Assembly: GCF_024721585.1 (NCBI RefSeq)
Contig: NZ_CP102629.1
Location: forward strand, 496,001 to 560,000
Origin: Sphingomicrobium aestuariivivum
Lineage (GTDB): Bacteria; Pseudomonadota; Alphaproteobacteria; Sphingomonadales; Sphingomonadaceae
Direction of reading: 5' to 3'
Length of the DNA stretch: 64,000 nucleotides
In this document: positions 26,580-35,174 of the stretch, in pieces
How the letters are laid out: every line of letters starts with the position of its first letter
Position numbering within the stretch: position 1 is the stretch's first letter
Position numbers and translations under genes: made by a program
Notes under the pieces: generated by a model
Told to the model about the DNA's origin: nothing
The model's database searches: none
The model's input: the letters and a program-made list of their open reading frames with translations, nothing else

Positions 26580-27772
26580 TGGCCCGACTGCTTCTCATCA
26601 TCGGCGGGGGGATCGCCGCCTACAAGGCTGCCGAGCTCATCCGCCACGCCCGCAAGGCGGGTCACGAGGTCACGCCCGTCCTGACCGAGGGCGGCGCGCA
26701 TTTTGTGACGCCCATGAGCCTCGCCGCATTGGCCGAAAGCCCGGTCTACACCAGCCTGTGGGATTTGAAGGACGAGGCCGAGATGGGGCATATCCAGCTC
26801 TCCCGCGCTGCCGACCATGTCCTCGTCTGCCCCGCCACCGCCGACATGATCGCCAAGATGGCCGCCGGCATCGCCGACAATCTCGCGACCACGCTGCTGC
26901 TGGCCACCGACAAGCCGGTGACCATCGCGCCCGCGATGAACGTGCGCATGTGGGAGCATCCGGCGACCCAGCGCAACATCGCCCAGCTGCGCGCCGACGG
27001 CATCACCGTGCTCGATCCCGACGACGGCGCCATGGCCTGCGGCGAGTTCGGACCCGGCCGCCTGCCCGAACCCGAAGCCATCCTCGCCGCGCTGCCAATC
27101 GACAAGCCGAGCGCCTCCCCCTTCCGGAATGAAGGCTCGCTTGCCGGCAAGCACATCCTGATCACCGCCGGCCCGACCCACGAGCCGATCGACCCCGTCC
27201 GCGTCATTGCCAACCGCAGCTCGGGCAAGCAGGGCTTCGCCATCGCGAGAGCCGCCGCTGCCGCCGGTGCCCGCGTCACCCTCATCGCCGGTCCCGTCTG
27301 CCTCGCCACGCCCCCCGGCGTCGCCCGCGTCGACGTCGAGACCGCCGTCCAGATGCGCGATGCGGTGATGAACGCGCTGCCAGCCGACGCCGCCATCATG
27401 GTCGCCGCCGTCGCCGACTGGCGTGTCGAGGGTGCGGCCACACAGAAACTCAAGAAGGGCAAGGGCGCGCCCGAGCTGAAGTTCGCGCCCAACCCCGACA
27501 TCCTCGCCGAACTCGGCCAGCATCCCGACCGCCCCGCCCTCCTCGTCGGTTTCGCCGCCGAGACCAATGACGTGATCGAGAACGCCACGTCGAAGCGGGA
27601 GCGCAAGAAGGCCGACTGGATCCTCGCCAACGATGTCTCCGGCGACGTCATGGGCGGCGAGAATAACCGCATCCACCTCGTCACCGCCGATGGTGTCGAG
27701 GATTGGGAGCAAGGCTCTAAAGACGCCGCTGCCCAAACCCTTATCGACCGGATTTCACAGGAACTCTCATGA
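26579..27772 (+). CDS. coaBC: Bifunctional CoaBC: phosphopantothenoylcysteine decarboxylase/synthetase
   Basis: A 397-aa bifunctional enzyme of coenzyme A synthesis. The N-terminal flavoprotein half (1-185) is the decarboxylase: [16 protein letters not shown] binds [19 protein letters not shown] carries the catalytic His, and [13 protein letters not shown] carries the active Cys on the substrate flap. The C-terminal half (from about 190) is the CTP-dependent synthetase, starting [18 protein letters not shown] and containing [10 protein letters not shown]. The start overlaps the upstream stop by one base, and the stop overlaps the dut ATG by 4 nt. Confidence 0.96.
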   Translation: MARLLLIIGGGIAAYKAAELIRHARKAGHEVTPVLTEGGAHFVTPMSLAALAESPVYTSLWDLKDEAEMGHIQLSRAADHVLVCPATADMIAKMAAGIADNLATTLLLATDKPVTIAPAMNVRMWEHPATQRNIAQLRADGITVLDPDDGAMACGEFGPGRLPEPEAILAALPIDKPSASPFRNEGSLAGKHILITAGPTHEPIDPVRVIANRSSGKQGFAIARAAAAAGARVTLIAGPVCLATPPGVARVDVETAVQMRDAVMNALPADAAIMVAAVADWRVEGAATQKLKKGKGAPELKFAPNPDILAELGQHPDRPALLVGFAAETNDVIENATSKRERKKADWILANDVSGDVMGGENNRIHLVTADGVEDWEQGSKDAAAQTLIDRISQELS

Positions 27773-28212
27773 CCATTTCGATCCAGCTCGCCCGCCTTCC
27801 CCATGGCGAAGGCCTGCCGCTGCCCGCCTACGCCACCCCCGGTGCCGCGGGCATGGACATCCAGAGCGCCGAGGACGTGACCATCCCGCCCGGCGGCCGC
27901 CATGCCGTCGCCACCGGCTTCCGCGTCGCCATTCCCGAAGGCTATGAGATCCAGGTCCGCCCGCGTTCGGGTCTCGCCATCAAGCATGGGGTCACCGTCC
28001 CCAACACCCCCGGCACCATCGACAGCGACTATCGCGGCGAGCTGAAGGTGCTGCTCATCAACCACGGCCCCGAGGATTTCATGATCGAACGCGGCATGCG
28101 CGTCGCCCAGATCGTCCCCGCCGCCGTAACGCAGGCCGCCTTCGTCGAGGTCACCGAACTCGACGAAACGACACGCGGCCATGGTGGCTTCGGGAGCACC
28201 GGTACCAAGTGA
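27769..28212 (+). CDS. dut: dUTP diphosphatase
   Basis: A 147-aa trimeric dUTPase that hydrolyses dUTP to dUMP and keeps uracil out of DNA. All five family motifs are seen: [43 protein letters not shown] and the C-terminal flexible GGFGSTG. It is coupled to coaBC (ATGA 27769-27772) and to the next gene (GTGA 28209-28212). coaBC-dut pairing is conserved across alphaproteobacteria and gammaproteobacteria. Confidence 0.97.
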   Translation: MTISIQLARLPHGEGLPLPAYATPGAAGMDIQSAEDVTIPPGGRHAVATGFRVAIPEGYEIQVRPRSGLAIKHGVTVPNTPGTIDSDYRGELKVLLINHGPEDFMIERGMRVAQIVPAAVTQAAFVEVTELDETTRGHGGFGSTGTK

Positions 28213-28973
28213 GCCTGTTCGACGACCCCGACGCGCTGAGCGACGACGAACTCGACCGCTATGCCCGCCACATCGTCCTGCCGATGATCGGCGGCGTCGG
28301 GCAGAAGCGGCTGAAGAAAGCCCGCATCGCCCTGATCGGCGCGGGTGGTATCGGCTCGGGCGTCCTGCCCGCGCTGGTCGGCGCCGGCATCGGCCACGTC
28401 ACGCTGGTCGACGACGATGCCGTCAGCCTCTCCAACCTCCAGCGCCAGTGGCTCTTCACGACCGGCGACGTCGGGGCGGCAAAGGCACCCCTCGCCCGCC
28501 GCTTCGCCGAAGCGCGCAACCCGCATGTCCACATCGACGCGCACGGCGTGAAGGTCACTGCCGATAACGTCGGCGACCTCCTCACCGGCCACGATCTCGT
28601 CATCGACGGCACCGACAATTTTGCCACCCGCCTGCTCGTCAGCGACACATGCGTGGCACTCGGCATCCCGCTGATCAGCGCCGCCGCGCAGCAGCTCCAG
28701 GGGCAGATCGGCCTGTGGCGCGGCGAGCCCTGCTACCGCTGCTTCGTCGGCGATGCCTTCGATGCCGAGGATTGCGACACCTGCGCCGAAACCGGCGTGG
28801 TTGGCGCGCTCACCGGCATGGTCGGCAACATGGCCGCGCTGATGGCGATCCGCCTGATCTGCGACATCGGCGATGAAGGCGCCGGGCGCCTCCATCTCTA
28901 CGACGGGCTCGCCAACAGCTGGCGCGCCATCTCCATCCCCGCCGACCCGGCCTGCCGGGCCTGCGGGGGCTAG
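28209..28973 (+). CDS. HesA/MoeB/ThiF family ubiquitin-like-protein activating enzyme
   Basis: A 254-aa E1-like enzyme that adenylates the C-terminus of a sulfur-carrier protein (MoaD or ThiS type). The Rossmann loop is [19 protein letters not shown], the acidic nucleotide contact is [13 protein letters not shown], and TDNFATRL is conserved. Zinc is probably bound by CYRC (about residues 177-180) and CRAC near the end. A Cys in DTCAETGV lies where related enzymes place a catalytic or sulfur-accepting residue. Without a carrier-protein gene nearby I cannot choose between MoeB and ThiF. GTG start 28209 is coupled to dut. Confidence 0.88.
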   Translation: MSLFDDPDALSDDELDRYARHIVLPMIGGVGQKRLKKARIALIGAGGIGSGVLPALVGAGIGHVTLVDDDAVSLSNLQRQWLFTTGDVGAAKAPLARRFAEARNPHVHIDAHGVKVTADNVGDLLTGHDLVIDGTDNFATRLLVSDTCVALGIPLISAAAQQLQGQIGLWRGEPCYRCFVGDAFDAEDCDTCAETGVVGALTGMVGNMAALMAIRLICDIGDEGAGRLHLYDGLANSWRAISIPADPACRACGG

Positions 28974-28976
28974 GGC

Positions 28977-31484
28977 CTACTTCTTCTTGGCGGCGGGTTT
29001 CTTCTTGGCCGGCGCCTTCTTCTTCGCAGGGGCCTTGCGCTTCTTCTTCGCCGGCGCCTTGGCGGCGCGCTCGTCGATCAGCTGCACCGCCTGCTCGAGC
29101 GTCACGTCCTTGGGCTCGGTGCCCTTGGGCAGCGTCGCATTGGTCGTGCCGTCGGTGACATAGGGGCCATAGCGCCCGTCCATCACCTTCACCTCCGCCT
29201 CATTGGTCGGATGCTTGCCCAGCACCGCGATCGGCTCGCGGCTCTGGCGCCCGCCGCGCTGGCCCTTCTGCGCCGCCGCTTCGGCAAGCTTGGCGACCGC
29301 CGCGTTCATGCCCGTCTCGAACACTTCGTCGGTGCTCTTCAGCCGCGCATAATTTCCGTCGTGCAAGAGGTACGGCCCGTAACGCCCGATCGAGGCCGAG
29401 ATCGGCTTCCCCGTCTCGGGATGGTTGCCGATCTCGCGCGGGAGCGAGAGCAGCTTCTTGGCCATCACGAGGTCGAGCAGCGAACGGTCGACATCCTTGG
29501 GGATGGAGGCGCGCTTCTTCTCGCCGTCGACTTCCTGTTCGAGATAGGGGCCGAAGCGCCCCGTCTTCAGCTCGATCCCCTCGCCCAGCTCCTGCGGCCC
29601 GTCGGAGGCATCCTCCCCGCGCACGCCGAAGGGGCGGGTGTAATTGCATTCGGGATAGTTGGCGCAGGCGATGAACGCGCCGAACTTGCCACCGCGAAGC
29701 GACAGCTTGCCGCCGTCCTTGGGACAGGCGCGCGGGTCGGTGCCGTCCTCCTTTTCGGGGAAGAGATAAGGCTCGAGGAACTCGTCCAGCGCGGCGGTGA
29801 TGTCCGACGGCTTCTGCTCCATGACCTCGCCCGCCTTGGGCTTGAAGTCGCGCCAGAAGGCCTCGAGCATCGACTGCCACGCCATGCGCCCGCCCGACAC
29901 GTCGTCCAGTTCCTCCTCGAGGCTGGCGGTATAGTCGTAGCTCACATAGCGCTCGAAGAAGCGCTCGAGGAAGGCGGTGACGAGGCGTCCCGAATCTTCG
30001 GGCAAGAAGCGCTTCTGCTCGAGCCGGACATAGTCGCGGTCCTTCAGCGTCTGCAGCGTCGCCGCATAGGTCGACGGACGCCCGATACCGAGCTCTTCCA
30101 GCCGCTTGACGAGGCTGGCTTCCGAAAAGCGCGGCGGCGGCTGGGTGAAATGCTGGGTCGCCTTCACCTCGCGCTTGGCGGGCGCATCGCCTTCGCGCAG
30201 GAGCGGCATCTTGCCCGCTTCCTCGTCGCCAGCATCGTCGCGGCCTTCCTCGTAGAGCGCGAGGTAGCCCGGGAATTTGACGACCTGGCCGGTCGCACGC
30301 AGTGTCGCGCGCCCCGCGCCGTCCGACAGTTCGACGGTCGTACGCTCGAGGCGCGCCGCCGCCATCTGGCTCGCCAGCGCGCGGTTGTAGATCAGCGTGT
30401 AGAGCTTGGCCGCATCGCCCGAACCGGCGCGGTCCTTGCGGAAGTTGGTGGGCCGGATCGCCTCGTGGGCTTCCTGCGCATTCTTCTGCTTCGACTTGTA
30501 CTGGCGCGGCTTGTCGGGGAGGTAGCCCGCGTCATAGCGGTCGGCGATGGCATGGCGCGCGCCGGCCAGCGCCTCGCCCGCCATGGTCACCCCGTCGGTA
30601 CGCATGTAGGTGATCGCGCCCGCCTCGTAGAGCCCCTGTGCAAGGCTCATCGTGTGGCTCGCCGAATAGCCGAGCTTGCGCGCCGCTTCCTGCTGCAGCG
30701 TCGAGGTGGTGAAGGGCGGCGGCGGGTTGCGCGTCAGCGGCTTCTGCTCGACGCTCTCCACCGTGAAATTGCCCGCCTCGATCACGGCTTTCGCGGCATC
30801 GGCATCGCCCTTGTTGCCGATGGTGAGGCGGTCGATCTTCTTGCCGTCGAGCTTCACGAGGCGCGATTCGAACTGGGTGCCTTCCTGCTCGAACATGGCG
30901 CCAAGCTGCCAATATTCGCGCGGCTCGAAAGTCTCGATCTCGCGTTCGCGGTCGACGATCAGCCGGAGCGCCACCGACTGCACGCGGCCCGCCGAGCGCG
31001 CGCCCGGCAGCTTGCGCCAAAGGATCGGCGACAAGGTGAAGCCGACGAGATAGTCCAATGCACGGCGCGCCAGATAGGCCTCGATCAAATCGTGATCGAG
31101 ATCGCGCGGATGCGCCATCGCGTCGGTCACCGCCGACTTGGTGATCTGGTTGAAGGTCACGCGCTTGGTGTCGGAGGGCAGCGCCTTGCGCTTCGACAGC
31201 ACCTCCTGGACGTGCCAGCTGATCGCCTCGCCTTCGCGATCAGGGTCGGTCGCGAGGATCAGCGTCTCCGCCTCCCTGGCCGCGTCGGTGATCGCTTTCA
31301 GCTGCTTGGTCTTGTCGGCGCTCGCCGCCCATTTCATCGCGAAGCCCTCGTCCGGATCGACCGAACCGTCCTTGGGCGGCAGGTCGCGGACATGGCCGTA
31401 GCTGGCGAGGACCTTGTGCCCCGGCCCCAGATATTTCTCGATGGTTTTCGCCTTGGCGGGCGATTCGACGATGACGAGCTTCAC
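28977..31484 (-). CDS. topA: DNA topoisomerase I
   Basis: An 835-aa type IA topoisomerase that relaxes negative supercoils. It begins KLVIVESPAKAKTIEKYLG (Toprim). ATDPDREGEAISWH follows, and the catalytic Tyr lies in ITYMRTDGV. A C-terminal zinc-ribbon region near residues 585-620 reads CPKDGG..CANYPEC, so one of the four expected cysteines is replaced by Asp. Several repeated TOPRIM-C modules follow (GRYGPYLLHDG, GRYGPYVTDGT), then a Lys/Ala/Pro-rich tail with KAPAKKK repeats. The start is GTG 31484, matching the family N-terminus. It is the last gene of plsY-dprA-topA. Confidence 0.96.
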   Translation of the reverse strand: MKLVIVESPAKAKTIEKYLGPGHKVLASYGHVRDLPPKDGSVDPDEGFAMKWAASADKTKQLKAITDAAREAETLILATDPDREGEAISWHVQEVLSKRKALPSDTKRVTFNQITKSAVTDAMAHPRDLDHDLIEAYLARRALDYLVGFTLSPILWRKLPGARSAGRVQSVALRLIVDREREIETFEPREYWQLGAMFEQEGTQFESRLVKLDGKKIDRLTIGNKGDADAAKAVIEAGNFTVESVEQKPLTRNPPPPFTTSTLQQEAARKLGYSASHTMSLAQGLYEAGAITYMRTDGVTMAGEALAGARHAIADRYDAGYLPDKPRQYKSKQKNAQEAHEAIRPTNFRKDRAGSGDAAKLYTLIYNRALASQMAAARLERTTVELSDGAGRATLRATGQVVKFPGYLALYEEGRDDAGDEEAGKMPLLREGDAPAKREVKATQHFTQPPPRFSEASLVKRLEELGIGRPSTYAATLQTLKDRDYVRLEQKRFLPEDSGRLVTAFLERFFERYVSYDYTASLEEELDDVSGGRMAWQSMLEAFWRDFKPKAGEVMEQKPSDITAALDEFLEPYLFPEKEDGTDPRACPKDGGKLSLRGGKFGAFIACANYPECNYTRPFGVRGEDASDGPQELGEGIELKTGRFGPYLEQEVDGEKKRASIPKDVDRSLLDLVMAKKLLSLPREIGNHPETGKPISASIGRYGPYLLHDGNYARLKSTDEVFETGMNAAVAKLAEAAAQKGQRGGRQSREPIAVLGKHPTNEAEVKVMDGRYGPYVTDGTTNATLPKGTEPKDVTLEQAVQLIDERAAKAPAKKKRKAPAKKKAPAKKKPAAKKK

Positions 31485-31553
31485 AGGCGCCTGTTCCCCA
31501 CTTTTCTCACGTACGCGCGATGGTGTCGCAGCGCATGTGGGCGTCAAGGGACT

Positions 31554-32654
31554 TTAGCGCAAGCTGACTTTTCCGCCGGCATGGCGATCGAGCCGGCCGC
31601 CAAGGTCGAGTTCGAGCAGCGCGAGCTGCACCTCGGGCGGGGTCAGCCCCGACTGGCGGATGATCTCGTCCACCCCCACCGCGACCGGTCCGAGCAGCGC
31701 CTCGACCCGCTCGCTCGCGGCCGCGTCCACATCCTCGGCAATCGGCGCGGGCGCGCGCTCCTCGGCGACATGCTCCATCCGCGCATCGATCGGGCGCAGC
31801 GTCGCGAGCACGTCCTCGACATCCTGCACCAGCACGGCGCCGTCGCGGATGAGCCCGTTGCAGCCCCTTGCCCTCGGATCGAGCGGGCTGCCGGGCACCG
31901 CCATCACCTCGCGCCCCTGTTCGCCCGCCAGCCGCGCGGTGATGAGGCTGCCCGATCGCGGCGCCGCCTCGACCACCACCGTGCCGGCGCAAAGCCCCGA
32001 GATGATGCGGTTGCGGTTGGGGAAATGGCGCGCCGTGGGCTTCGTGCCGGGCGGCATCTCGGCGACGACAAGTCCCTGCTCGGCGATATCCTCCTGCCTC
32101 GCCGCATTTTCGGGCGGATAGGCGATGTCGATCCCGCCTGCGATCACCGCGACGGTGCCGGTGGGCAGCGCGCCGTCATGCGCGGCGCTATCGATGCCGC
32201 GGGCAAGGCCGGAGACGACCACCTGCCCCGCCCCGCCGAGGTCATGCGCCAGCTGGCGGGCGAAGCGGCAGGCCGCGGCGCTGGCGTTGCGCGCGCCGAC
32301 CATCGCGATGGCGGGCCGGTCGAGCAGGTCGCTGCGCCCCTTCACGGTGATCACCGGCGGCGCGCCGTCGATCTCGGCCAAGAGCGCCGGATAGGCCGGC
32401 GTGCCGATGAGCAAATAGTGCGCGCCGTGGCGCTCGACCTCGCGCATCTCCGCCTCGACCTCTCGCGGGTCGGCGAGCCGCGGCGGCCGTCCCCGCCCGC
32501 GCCGTGCGAGTTCGGGGATCATGGCGATCGCTTCGGATGCACTGCCGAAGCGCTGCATCAAATGGCGATAGCTGATCGGCCCGATACCGCGCGAGCGGAT
32601 CAGGCGGAGATGGTCATGAAGGTCGGTCGGAGGGCTCTTGAGCAAGCGCGGCAT
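31554..32654 (-). CDS. dprA: DNA-processing protein DprA
   Basis: A 366-aa protein that in transformable bacteria loads RecA onto incoming single-stranded DNA. An N-terminal SAM-like region (RLIRSRGIGPISYRHLMQRFG) leads into the Rossmann-like DprA domain (about 100-290): MVGARNASAAACRFAR, VVSGLARGIDSAAHDGAL, GGIDIAYPPENA, PNRNRIISGL and EAAPRSGSLITARLA. A C-terminal winged-helix DML1-type segment follows. It overlaps plsY by 41 nt at its start and lies 69 nt before topA. comM is also in the window, but no uptake genes are apart from the partial prepilin-peptidase-like gene at the right edge. Confidence 0.95.
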   Translation of the reverse strand: MPRLLKSPPTDLHDHLRLIRSRGIGPISYRHLMQRFGSASEAIAMIPELARRGRGRPPRLADPREVEAEMREVERHGAHYLLIGTPAYPALLAEIDGAPPVITVKGRSDLLDRPAIAMVGARNASAAACRFARQLAHDLGGAGQVVVSGLARGIDSAAHDGALPTGTVAVIAGGIDIAYPPENAARQEDIAEQGLVVAEMPPGTKPTARHFPNRNRIISGLCAGTVVVEAAPRSGSLITARLAGEQGREVMAVPGSPLDPRARGCNGLIRDGAVLVQDVEDVLATLRPIDARMEHVAEERAPAPIAEDVDAAASERVEALLGPVAVGVDEIIRQSGLTPPEVQLALLELDLGGRLDRHAGGKVSLR

Positions 32655-33246
32655 CCTTCTTCGCGCCGAACCGCGGTTCCTCTCCCTTGAGGATCCGCGT
32701 GATATTGGCGCGATGCTTCCACCAGATGAGAAGCGTGATACCGAGCAGCAGGTTGAACAGCATGTCCTCGCCCAGCGCGAGCGCCGAGACGGGGGCCGAG
32801 GCGGCGGCGAGCAATCCGCCCGCCGACGACATTTTCGTGATCAGGAAAGCGGCGACCCAGATGCCGAGCGCGATCGCGCCGATCCGCCAGTCGAGGGCAA
32901 ACAGGATGCCGAACAGCGTGGCGACGCCCTTGCCGCCCTTGAAGCGGAGCCAGACCGGATAGAGATGGCCGATGAGCGCGCCTGCCGCGGCGAACAATTC
33001 GGCCTGTTCGCCCATATACTGGCGCGCGATGAGGACCGCGACCGCGCCCTTCAGCGCATCGAGCAGGAAGACCAGCGCGCCGATCTTCTTGCCTGCCGCG
33101 CGGACCGCGTTGGTGGCGCCGATATTGCCCGAACCCTGCGCGCGGATGTCGCCCTTGCCCAAGGCCAGGACAAGCACGAGCCCGAAGGGGATCGAGCCGA
33201 GGAGATAGCCCATGAGGAAGGGCCAGGTCTGGAAGTCGCCGAACAT
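32614..33246 (-). CDS. plsY: Glycerol-3-phosphate acyltransferase PlsY
   Basis: A 210-aa inner-membrane enzyme that transfers an acyl group from acyl-phosphate to glycerol 3-phosphate, the first step of phospholipid synthesis. Its three loop motifs are visible: LLGSIPFGLVL, RAQGSGNIGATNAVRAAGKKIG and GHLYPVWLRFKGGKGVAT. Five hydrophobic segments are present. I chose ATG 33246, with GAGA 6 nt upstream, over ATG 33252. Its 3' end overlaps dprA by 41 nt. It is divergent from the HTH/EF-hand gene; two overlapping palindromes lie 40-64 nt upstream of this start. Confidence 0.94.
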   Translation of the reverse strand: MFGDFQTWPFLMGYLLGSIPFGLVLVLALGKGDIRAQGSGNIGATNAVRAAGKKIGALVFLLDALKGAVAVLIARQYMGEQAELFAAAGALIGHLYPVWLRFKGGKGVATLFGILFALDWRIGAIALGIWVAAFLITKMSSAGGLLAAASAPVSALALGEDMLFNLLLGITLLIWWKHRANITRILKGEEPRFGAKKDAALAQEPSDRPS

Positions 33247-33285
33247 CGTCATTCTCGATAGCAGGCGGGCCGATAGTGGCAAGGG

Positions 33286-33310
33286 CCGTAACGATTACGG
33301 TCCGACCGTA
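33286..33310. promoter_or_regulatory. Two overlapping palindromes (candidate operator)
   Basis: CCGTAA-CGA-TTACGG (33286-33300) and TACGGT-CCG-ACCGTA (33296-33310) are both perfect 6+6 inverted repeats with 3-nt centres, and they share the middle half-site. They sit in the 100-nt divergent region between plsY and the HTH/EF-hand gene, 36 nt before the latter's ATG. The layout suggests cooperative binding by a dimeric regulator, possibly the adjacent LuxR-type protein itself. Confidence 0.5.
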
Positions 33311-33346
33311 CTTTGTGTCGCGGCGGGCGGGCGCTAGGGAAGGGTC

Positions 33347-34291
33347 ATGGCTGACGACACGACCGGACTGACGAGGCGCGAGCGCGAGGTGCTCGCCGGC
33401 ATCCTCGAGCGCAAGACCGCCAAGGAGATGGCGCTCGACCTCGGCATCTCGCACCATGCGGTCGAGAAACGGCTGAAGCGCGCCCGCCACAAGCTCGGCG
33501 CCGCCACCTCGCTCGAGGCCGCACGGCGCTACGAGGAGCGGTACGGACAGGCCGTATCCGGTCCGTCGGACCTCGGCGGCGACCCGGCAGACGGTGCAGC
33601 AGTGGCTCCAGCCGCACCACGTCGGTCGCGGCGTCGACTGTTCGGAGTGTCTCTCATGCTTATCGCCATTGCCATCGCCGCCGCTGCCATCATGCACCCC
33701 GCTGACGAAACCAACGCCTTCGTCGCCCTCGACCGCGACGGCAACAACTTCATCGAACGCAATGAATTCCTCGCCCGCAGCACCCACGCCACCCGCGTGA
33801 GCGAGGACAGGAGCGAAAACCTCGACGCCGCCGAGGTCAATGCACTGATGGGCCGGCTGTTCGGCGAACTGGACAAGGATGGCGACGGGCGCCTCACGGC
33901 CGAGGAGTTCGGCACCGGCGAAGTCTCGTTCCGCACCGTCAAGGTTCGCGACGGCCAGCGCCCCCCCGAAGCCGTCGTGCCGCGCAACCGCTATCGTATC
34001 GTGATGGCCCCCGAGCCAGGCAACGATCCTTACGACATGGGCTTCGAGGTAACCGACAGCGATCGTTCGAACAGCCTGTCGCGCGACGAATTTCTCGGTG
34101 GCGCGAAAACGTTCGACAATGCCGGCTATCGCGCCAGTGGCGGCGAGGATGGCGGGCTCGGCAAACTCTTCGAACGGCTCGACCGCGACGGCAGCGGCAT
34201 GATCGAGCGGGCCGAATATCGCGACCTCTCCTTCACGGACGAGGACGGCGAGGACTATCTGTTCGAGCTGGTCTATCCCGGCAAGGACTGA
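33347..34291 (+). CDS. LuxR-type HTH protein with transmembrane helix and four EF-hands
   Basis: A 314-aa protein of unusual architecture. Residues 6-62 form a LuxR/GerE-type HTH (LTRREREVLAGILERKTAKE, then ISHHAVEKRLKRARHKLGA). A linker rich in Ala, Pro and Arg leads to one hydrophobic helix (about 98-116). The rest, predicted periplasmic because the HTH must be cytoplasmic, has four EF-hand loops with full ligand sets: 129-140 (DRDGNNFIERNE), 176-187 (DKDGDGRLTAEE), 237-248 (DSDRSNSLSRDE) and 279-290 (DRDGSGMIERAE). The topology is like ToxR or CadC, with a calcium-binding sensor instead. Direct Ca2+ sensing and transcription control are inference. ATG 33347 has GAAGGG just upstream. murI begins at its stop. 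Confidence 0.85.
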   Translation: MADDTTGLTRREREVLAGILERKTAKEMALDLGISHHAVEKRLKRARHKLGAATSLEAARRYEERYGQAVSGPSDLGGDPADGAAVAPAAPRRSRRRLFGVSLMLIAIAIAAAAIMHPADETNAFVALDRDGNNFIERNEFLARSTHATRVSEDRSENLDAAEVNALMGRLFGELDKDGDGRLTAEEFGTGEVSFRTVKVRDGQRPPEAVVPRNRYRIVMAPEPGNDPYDMGFEVTDSDRSNSLSRDEFLGGAKTFDNAGYRASGGEDGGLGKLFERLDRDGSGMIERAEYRDLSFTDEDGEDYLFELVYPGKD

Positions 34292-34292
34292 T

Positions 34293-35126
34293 GTGACGCT
34301 TGCGTATCGACAAGGGGACGGGGTAGCCCCGCAGGCGATGCAGCCCGACGCGCCCCTCCTCTTTTTCGATTCCGGTATCGGCGGCCTGTCGATCCTCGGG
34401 CCGACGCGCGCGCTGATGCCCTCGGCGCCGATCGTCTATGCCGCCGACAATGCGGCCTTTCCCTATGGCACCCGCTCGGAGGGCGAGATCGCCGCGCGCG
34501 TCCCCGCCCTCCTCGGCCGCCTCGTCGAGCGAGTGCGCCCGCGGCTGGTCACCATCGCCTGCAACACCGCCAGCACCATCGCCCTGGACCATGTCCGCGC
34601 CGCGCTCGACGTGCCGGTCGTTGGCACCGTCCCCGCGATCAAGCCCGCGGCCGAACTGTCCGCGACCCGCGTCATCGGCGTACTGGGCACCCGCGCCACC
34701 GTTCGCCAGCCCTATGTCGACGATCTTGCCGCCAGGTTCGCGGGCGACTGCACCGTCCTGCGCCACGGCTCGGCCGACCTCGTCGAGCTGGCGGAGGCGA
34801 GGCTACGCGGCGAGCAGGTCGACCCCGCCGCCGCCGTCGCTGCGGCCCAGCCGCTGTTCGACCAGCCGGACGGCGACAAACTCGACACCGTCGTGCTCGC
34901 CTGCACCCACTTCCCGCTCCTCGCCGACTGGCTCGCCCACGCCCATCCTCAGGTGCGGTTCATTGACGGTGGTCAAGGTATCGCGCGGCGAATCGCCTAT
35001 CTGACAAAGGGACAGAGTTGGCCCGACGATGCCCCGCCGGGACGCGCGCTCTTCACCGCCGGGATTCCGCCCGGCATGAACACAGCGCTCGCGCCCTTCG
35101 GGATCACCGACCTAGGCTCGCTTTGA
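34293..35126 (+). CDS. murI: Glutamate racemase
   Basis: A 277-aa cofactor-independent racemase that makes D-glutamate for peptidoglycan. The family motifs are FFDSGIGGLSIL, YAADNAAFPYG, the first catalytic Cys in IACNTAS and the second in LACTHFPLL, plus IDGGQGIARR. The start is GTG 34293, which has AAGGA 5 nt upstream inside the previous gene's end; ATG 34338 is an alternative that gives a shorter N-terminus. It follows the HTH/EF-hand gene with a 1-nt gap, so co-transcription is likely. Confidence 0.94.
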   Translation: MTLAYRQGDGVAPQAMQPDAPLLFFDSGIGGLSILGPTRALMPSAPIVYAADNAAFPYGTRSEGEIAARVPALLGRLVERVRPRLVTIACNTASTIALDHVRAALDVPVVGTVPAIKPAAELSATRVIGVLGTRATVRQPYVDDLAARFAGDCTVLRHGSADLVELAEARLRGEQVDPAAAVAAAQPLFDQPDGDKLDTVVLACTHFPLLADWLAHAHPQVRFIDGGQGIARRIAYLTKGQSWPDDAPPGRALFTAGIPPGMNTALAPFGITDLGSL

Positions 35127-35174
35127 TCTTTTCGTTAAAAGGCCTTAAGGGGTCGCCCGACAAGAGCGAGGACC

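Noticed and set aside
29211-32690. A 1159-codon open frame on the plus strand
   Set aside because: It is antisense to topA, dprA and plsY, which have clear motifs. Its protein is charged low-complexity with no domain. Long antisense frames arise here from GC-rich third codon positions.
35135-35148. TTAA-N6-TTAA upstream of hemA as a CtrA box
   Set aside because: The CtrA consensus needs a 7-nt spacer. One near match in an AT-rich gap is weak evidence.
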